A DNA stretch of 64,000 nt from Klebsiella grimontii (lineage in GTDB: Bacteria > Pseudomonadota > Gammaproteobacteria > Enterobacterales > Enterobacteriaceae). Each line of letters begins with the position of its first letter. Within the stretch, counting starts at the first letter, position 1. The translations under genes were made by a program, and so were the position numbers. This document shows positions 60,090 to 64,000 of the stretch, in pieces. The stretch spans positions 372,001 through 436,000 of the forward strand of contig NZ_FZTC01000019.1 of the NCBI RefSeq assembly GCF_900200035.1, read 5' to 3'. The notes beneath the pieces are model-generated. The model searched no databases, had not been told where the DNA came from, and worked only from the letters and a program-made list of their open reading frames with translations.

Positions 60090-60845
60090 TTATTCAAAGA
60101 GATATTCGCCGTTGCCAACGCGAAAGCGCCGGCCTTTAAGCGCCGGGTCGGCAACGCGAAACACCAGTTCAGTCAGCTGGTTCGCCGCGCCGTGGCGGAA
60201 GATAAACTCACGGCCGCCCACCTCCAGCCCGAGTTCGCCTTGCGGGGTAAAACCAAACAGCCGCTGCCAGCGGTCGCGTACCGCCCGGGGATTGTGAACC
60301 GCAAAAACCGCGCGCTGCAGCTCTATCTCCCCCAGCGGATGCGGCGCAGCGAGACCCTGGGCCTGCAGGCGGATCAACCGGGCGTCATCCTCTTCGCCCC
60401 ATTGCAGAACGAACGGATAGACCAGGCCATCAAAGTCGCCGTCAATGGTGAAGATCCGCCAGCTGATAACGTTGCCCTGCGGATCGTTGCGCTGGCCGTT
60501 GACGATCGGCGAAACCCGCAGGCCCTGTTGATGTAGCTCCGCATGCGTGCGCGCAATATCGTCGCTACGCAGCGCCACCCGATACAGCGCTTCATTTTCC
60601 GGCAGCAGCCGTGAGGCATCCCGGGAGAGTAAAAACGTCTCTGCGGCGCAGAGCAGCTCTGCGCCATCGGCAATCGCCAGAAATTCGATATAGGTCAGGC
60701 CGAAATAGCTCAGCGCATTCCGGGTCCCCCAGCCCGGATGGCGCCCACCGGCCACCGCGTTGAGCTTTTGCCCGCTCAGCGCCTCTATCGCCGCTTCAGG
60801 CTGATTAACAAACTGGACCGCGTGGTCCCACGTTAAGGTTGTCAT
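60090..60845 (-). CDS. VOC-superfamily glyoxalase-like protein
   Basis: A 251-aa protein with a two-module VOC fold (glyoxalase-like domain): MTTLTWDHAVQFVNQPEAAI, GTRNALSYFGLTYIEFLAI, YRVALRSDDIARTHAELHQQ, ELQRAVFAVHNPRAV, FIFRHGAANQLTELVFRV. Function unknown; members bind a metal and act on small molecules. The start at 60845 overlaps the upstream TGA (ATGA); a longer frame to 60983 lies within the ATC hydrolase gene. Confidence 0.8.
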   Translation of the reverse strand: MTTLTWDHAVQFVNQPEAAIEALSGQKLNAVAGGRHPGWGTRNALSYFGLTYIEFLAIADGAELLCAAETFLLSRDASRLLPENEALYRVALRSDDIARTHAELHQQGLRVSPIVNGQRNDPQGNVISWRIFTIDGDFDGLVYPFVLQWGEEDDARLIRLQAQGLAAPHPLGEIELQRAVFAVHNPRAVRDRWQRLFGFTPQGELGLEVGGREFIFRHGAANQLTELVFRVADPALKGRRFRVGNGEYLFE

Positions 60846-61372
60846 TCTCCCTCCCGCTCCTCTGCCTGATAAAAACGCAGCCGACAGGCGGCATCGCCGC
60901 GGGCCAGCGCGGTCTGCACCTCTAAATGCAGCCCCGGAAACGCGTCGGTTAATGCATGATCGCCTTCCATGCAGATATCGCACAACGTCGCAATGTCGCT
61001 GGCGCCTCGCCCCTGCTGCCGCCAGCAGTTGACATAAGGACAGTAGTGAAACAGCACGATAAACTCGGCCCGGCCGATGCTGACGGGTTCCATCTCATAA
61101 ACCTGAGATTCCAGACCGCGGGTAAACAGCCCGGCAAACGCCTGCAAATCCCGTTCATCCTCCATTTGCGCGCGGATCTTATACCCGAGATCGCGGCCAT
61201 AATGACGTATTGCCTCGCGGGCAAAATCATCGGCGATCTGGCGCTGGCGGCTTTCGTCCAACAAATAACCGATGGTTGCCGCGCGTTTTTCAGTAATGGC
61301 GCGCAGCGCCAGGGTCACCTCATCGTTTAAGGTGGCGGCGTTATGCGCCGTTTCGGAACTTATTGGCGTCAT
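60842..61372 (-). CDS. L-2-amino-thiazoline-4-carboxylate (ATC) hydrolase-family protein
   Basis: A 176-aa protein with the conserved Cys-rich core of the ATC hydrolase family: VLFHYCPYVNCWRQQG (Cys111, Cys116) and TLCDICMEGDH (Cys131, Cys134). In Pseudomonas, ATC hydrolase opens the thiazoline ring to N-carbamoyl-L-cysteine on the way to cysteine. The downstream gene overlaps by four bases; the SBP gene of a polar amino-acid ABC transporter lies upstream by 4 nt. The context supports uptake and breakdown of a cysteine-like heterocycle. No N-carbamoyl-cysteine amidohydrolase gene is seen in the window. Confidence 0.83.
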   Translation of the reverse strand: MTPISSETAHNAATLNDEVTLALRAITEKRAATIGYLLDESRQRQIADDFAREAIRHYGRDLGYKIRAQMEDERDLQAFAGLFTRGLESQVYEMEPVSIGRAEFIVLFHYCPYVNCWRQQGRGASDIATLCDICMEGDHALTDAFPGLHLEVQTALARGDAACRLRFYQAEEREGE

Positions 61373-61376
61373 GCGC

Positions 61377-62219
61377 TTATTCCCAGTCGGTATTCACTTT
61401 CACGTCGCTGGCGCCCGGCAGGGCATACACATCTTCGGCGTACCATTTTCGCGAGAGCTCAGCGAGCGTGCCGTCCTTTTTCAGGGCAACCAGCTGCGCG
61501 TCAATCGCTTTGATCAGCTGCGGGTCGGTATTCTTTTTATACAAATAGACGTTAGGAAACAGGCCGACGGAATCCGAAGCTTTCAGATTTAGATTTAGCG
61601 CCTTATTTAGCGCCAGCAGCGCGCCAATGGGATAAATCGCCGCATCGTATTCTCCGGAGGCCACGGCTTTGAAAATATCGGCGGCGGACTGTTCGCCGTT
61701 GGGCTGGAGGTTAATTTGTTGGCCCGGATGTTTTTTATTGTAGTTTTCAATCACCGTATACCGGGCGTCGGAGGTGTGGATCGGCACCAGTTTTTTCTTA
61801 CCGCTGGCAAGATCGCCAAGGTTATGAATATCGTTCTCATCGTTACGCACAATCAGACGCAAATCGCTGATCCCGGTCGGCTCGTCTGAGTGGTCGTATT
61901 TTTCCGCCCGCTCTTTGGTGAGATAAAAGTGATCCGCCGCGAGGGTATAGGCGCCGGTCGATAGGCCGACGATCATCGCGTCGCGCGAGACCGCATTAAA
62001 ATGAAACGTATAGTCGGTTAACCGCTGGTCCAGCACCTTTAACAGGTCGCCATCGTAACCGGTAATATTGTTGTTATCGTCAACAAAGCTAAAGGGAAAA
62101 CCGTTAGCATTGACGACCACCTCAACCGTTTTGGCATTAGCGCTTTTCTCAACCGCCTGTGCGCCGGTAATTCCCATTGCCAACGCGAGCGAACTCACCA
62201 GTAATATTTTATTTTTCAA
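61377..62219 (-). CDS. Polar amino-acid ABC transporter substrate-binding protein (TTG start)
   Basis: A 280-aa type-II binding protein. The TTG at 62219 follows GGGGAAAG by about seven bases and gives a proper signal peptide (LKNKILLVSSLALAMGITGAQA); the ATG at 62252 would add a polar tail. The core reads VVVNANGFPFSFVDDNNNIT, GYDGDLLKVLDQRL, SRDAMIVGLSTGAYTLAADH and DIFKAVASGEYDAAI. It belongs to the glutamine/cystine-binding family. It overlaps the upstream permease by 11 nt. Confidence 0.88.
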   Translation of the reverse strand: MKNKILLVSSLALAMGITGAQAVEKSANAKTVEVVVNANGFPFSFVDDNNNITGYDGDLLKVLDQRLTDYTFHFNAVSRDAMIVGLSTGAYTLAADHFYLTKERAEKYDHSDEPTGISDLRLIVRNDENDIHNLGDLASGKKKLVPIHTSDARYTVIENYNKKHPGQQINLQPNGEQSAADIFKAVASGEYDAAIYPIGALLALNKALNLNLKASDSVGLFPNVYLYKKNTDPQLIKAIDAQLVALKKDGTLAELSRKWYAEDVYALPGASDVKVNTDWE

Positions 62220-62961
62220 AATACTTTCCCCAAAATGATAACCGTGGACCACTTTTTTGTCCGTTTCCTTGCCAGCGGGCGCTCAGAAACGTTTCTGCAC
62301 TGCGCAATGCTCTGGCAATCGCCAGGCACAGCAGGATATAAATCACCAGCACCACGCAATAGGCTTCGACAAAATGAAACCCGCGCGCGGCGGCGATATT
62401 GGCTTTCGCCATCAGATCAACAACGGTGATGGTGTAAACCAGCGAGGTGTCTTTAATCAGATCGATCAGCACGCTGGTAAAATTCGGCAACGCGGATACC
62501 GCCGCCTGCGGCAAAATAATGCGTCGGAACTGCGTGAATCCGCTTAGCCCAATTGACCATGCTGCCTCCCGCTGCCCCTTATCAACCGCGTTCCACCCGG
62601 CGCGAAAGGTTTCAGCGAAATAAGCGCTGAAAATCAACGATAGCGCAGTGACCGCCGCCGCCAGCGGCGAGAGTTTATAGCCGAACATAGTGTCCTGCGG
62701 GCCGCCAAACAGCCCGACGGCCACCCACGGCCAGACGTAAAAGAAGAAATACAGCATCACCAGTACCGGGACCGAACGGCCAAAGGAGAGGAATACCTTC
62801 GCCGCAACCTGAACGCCCGGAATCTGACGAATAATCGCCCACGCCAGCGCCGCGCCCAGCAGCGTGGAAAACAGCAATGATAATAATGTTATCGCCAGCG
62901 TGACCGGCAACGCGCTTAATATAAAAGTAAAATTATCCCGAATGAACGTCAGGCTAAACAT
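62209..62961 (-). CDS. Polar amino-acid ABC transporter permease
   Basis: A 250-aa HisM/TcyL-type permease with five hydrophobic segments. ALPVTLAITLLSLLFSTLLG lies near the start, and the EAA-like loop DKGQREAAWSIGLSGFTQFR with RIILPQAAVSALPNF identifies the family. It pairs with the next permease and the ATPase. Confidence 0.92.
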   Translation of the reverse strand: MFSLTFIRDNFTFILSALPVTLAITLLSLLFSTLLGAALAWAIIRQIPGVQVAAKVFLSFGRSVPVLVMLYFFFYVWPWVAVGLFGGPQDTMFGYKLSPLAAAVTALSLIFSAYFAETFRAGWNAVDKGQREAAWSIGLSGFTQFRRIILPQAAVSALPNFTSVLIDLIKDTSLVYTITVVDLMAKANIAAARGFHFVEAYCVVLVIYILLCLAIARALRSAETFLSARWQGNGQKSGPRLSFWGKYFEK

Positions 62962-62970
62962 GTTTATCTA

Positions 62971-63669
62971 TCACTCCAGCAGGAACTGATATTTCTTTTC
63001 AATACGAGTAGTCAAATAGAGAATAAAACTATTCAGTACCCAGTAGACGATAATAACGCTGATAAAGGCCGCCACCTGTTTAGCTCCATAGCTATTTTGC
63101 GAAATCTTTTGCGCGCGACCAAAAACATCAACAATGCCAATAATATTGACCAGTGAGGTCATTTTCACCAGGTTAATTAAAAGATTACCAAACACCGGGA
63201 CGGCAATAATGAATCCCTGAGGGAATATGATCCGCAGCAGCCCGGTATGCCAGGGGATATTCAGGCTGGTAATGGCCTCTTTCTGGCCGCTATCCACCGC
63301 GCCCCATGCTGAACGCATCATTTCAGCAAAATAAGGGCTAATGCTGACCGAAATAGACAAAATCGCAAAGGTGGTATCGCTAATCAGCAGCGGCGGCAGC
63401 GACAGCGCGGTGAGGATTAATTTGCCGCCGAAGAAAAACAGCAGGATCAGCAGCGCCAGGGGCGCGCCGCGCAGAATGTCGGTATACCCGTTTGCCGCCG
63501 CTCTGAGCGGCTTAATGCGGCTAAATTGCAGTACCACGATCGGCAGCGCGATCGTCAAACCAAGGAGCAGCGACGCCAGCGCTATCCCGAGGGTCACGGG
63601 CAGGTTTTCCAGCAGCTTCGGCAGTATCCCGGCAATATCCTGCCAGCTAAACAGCGGGTTATTGTTCAT
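62971..63669 (-). CDS. Polar amino-acid ABC transporter permease
   Basis: A 232-aa permease: ENLPVTLGIALASLLLGLTI, RGAPLALLILLFFFGGKLI, and the EAA loop DSGQKEAITSLNIPWHTGLL with RIIFPQGFIIAVPVFGN. Two unlike permeases encoded in tandem imply a heterodimeric channel. It is 9 nt upstream of the second permease. Confidence 0.92.
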   Translation of the reverse strand: MNNNPLFSWQDIAGILPKLLENLPVTLGIALASLLLGLTIALPIVVLQFSRIKPLRAAANGYTDILRGAPLALLILLFFFGGKLILTALSLPPLLISDTTFAILSISVSISPYFAEMMRSAWGAVDSGQKEAITSLNIPWHTGLLRIIFPQGFIIAVPVFGNLLINLVKMTSLVNIIGIVDVFGRAQKISQNSYGAKQVAAFISVIIVYWVLNSFILYLTTRIEKKYQFLLE

Positions 63670-63677
63670 CTTCAGCC

Positions 63678-64000
63678 TCAGGCGTGATAGTGCAGTTGCG
63701 CAAGGAAAGCCCGGGTGCGGCCCTGCTGGGCTGCGCCAAATATCTGTTCCGCCGGACCCTGTTCGACAATCTCGCCGTTTTCCATAAATATCACCCGGGA
63801 AGCGACCTGGCGGGCGAACGCCATTTCGTGGGTGACGATGATCATCGTCTGGCCCGCGGCGGCAATGGTCTGAATAAGCTCAAGCACCTCACCCACTTTT
63901 TCAGGATCCAGCGCGGAGGTCGGCTCATCCAGCAGCAGCACGGCGGGGCTCATCGCCAGCGCGCGCGCAATCCCGATACGCTGCTTTTGGCCACCGGAAA
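63678..64000 (-). CDS. Polar amino-acid ABC transporter ATP-binding protein (5' part beyond window)
   Basis: The visible 107 codons carry the signature SGGQKQRIGIARALA, Walker B AVLLLDEPTSALDPE, switch His IIVTHEMAFARQVASRV and the end GRTRAFLAQLHYHA. The Walker A part lies outside the window. It belongs to the TcyN/GlnQ family and is the first visible gene of the leftward operon. Confidence 0.93.
   Translation of the reverse strand, partial: SGGQKQRIGIARALAMSPAVLLLDEPTSALDPEKVGEVLELIQTIAAAGQTMIIVTHEMAFARQVASRVIFMENGEIVEQGPAEQIFGAAQQGRTRAFLAQLHYHA

Overview
The window looks like chromosomal DNA of an enterobacterium close to Klebsiella (for example the K. oxytoca group). Pointers are the moderately GC-rich coding DNA, a YdcH homologue, an OmpC/OmpF-type porin, a Fur-box iron uptake locus, REP-type palindromes built on the sequence GTAGCCCGG, and a very high density of PTS, ABC and LysR/LacI/GntR/AraC catabolic loci. 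The species is an inference. I see no rRNA, tRNA, CRISPR array, prophage or intact insertion sequence.

Layout. 1-9.2 kb: a leftward chaperone-usher fimbrial operon (major pilin, anchor-like subunit, usher, chaperone, two minor subunits, a second chaperone, two more minor subunits, a histidine-rich two-domain tip adhesin), followed by a lipoprotein and an exported protein cut by the window edge. 9.2-11.4 kb: a long AT-rich gap, then an FAD oxidoreductase whose leader carries an intrinsic terminator and a possible leader peptide. 11.4-16.2 kb: methionine aminopeptidase with a ParD-like protein, HxlR regulator/tautomerase pair, a methyltransferase broken by an amber codon, and a LysR/SDR pair. 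16.3-21.7 kb: a leftward operon for an unknown substrate (phosphotriesterase-family lactonase, creatininase-family hydrolase, ascorbate-type PTS IIA-IIB-IIC, SIS isomerase, GntR regulator). 22-31.2 kb: small housekeeping and accessory enzymes, including three consecutive exported redox-type proteins behind a LysR regulator.

31.5-38.8 kb: LacI regulator with paired operators, ribose-type ABC transporter, an unrecognised 455-aa protein and a PfkB kinase. 39-45.5 kb: an operon beginning with a strong intrinsic terminator in its leader, then aldolase, a GlpP-family RNA antiterminator homologue, FGGY kinase, SDR, 2-hydroxyacid dehydrogenase and a galactitol-type PTS IIC without IIA or IIB. I infer that the GlpP homologue controls the leader terminator. 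45.6-48.1 kb: porin and a LuxR-like regulator. 48.5-52 kb: Fur-controlled iron-complex ABC transporter with a divergent NIPSNAP-like protein.

52-56.8 kb: a probable domesticated IS481-type transposase, divergent from an operon of PTS IIC, glycosylasparaginase and M17 aminopeptidase, which suggests scavenging of glycosylated asparagine or glycopeptides. 57-59.3 kb: NepI-like efflux pump with divergent AraC regulator. 59.3-64 kb: a leftward operon of polar amino-acid ABC transporter, aminothiazoline-carboxylate (ATC) hydrolase homologue, VOC protein and ProC-like reductase, probably for a cysteine-related sulfur compound.

The best candidates for undescribed biology are the GlpP-linked operon (39.1-45.5 kb), the glycosylasparaginase operon (52-56.8 kb), the PTS/lactonase operon (16.3-21.7 kb) and the ATC-hydrolase transport operon (59.3-64 kb).
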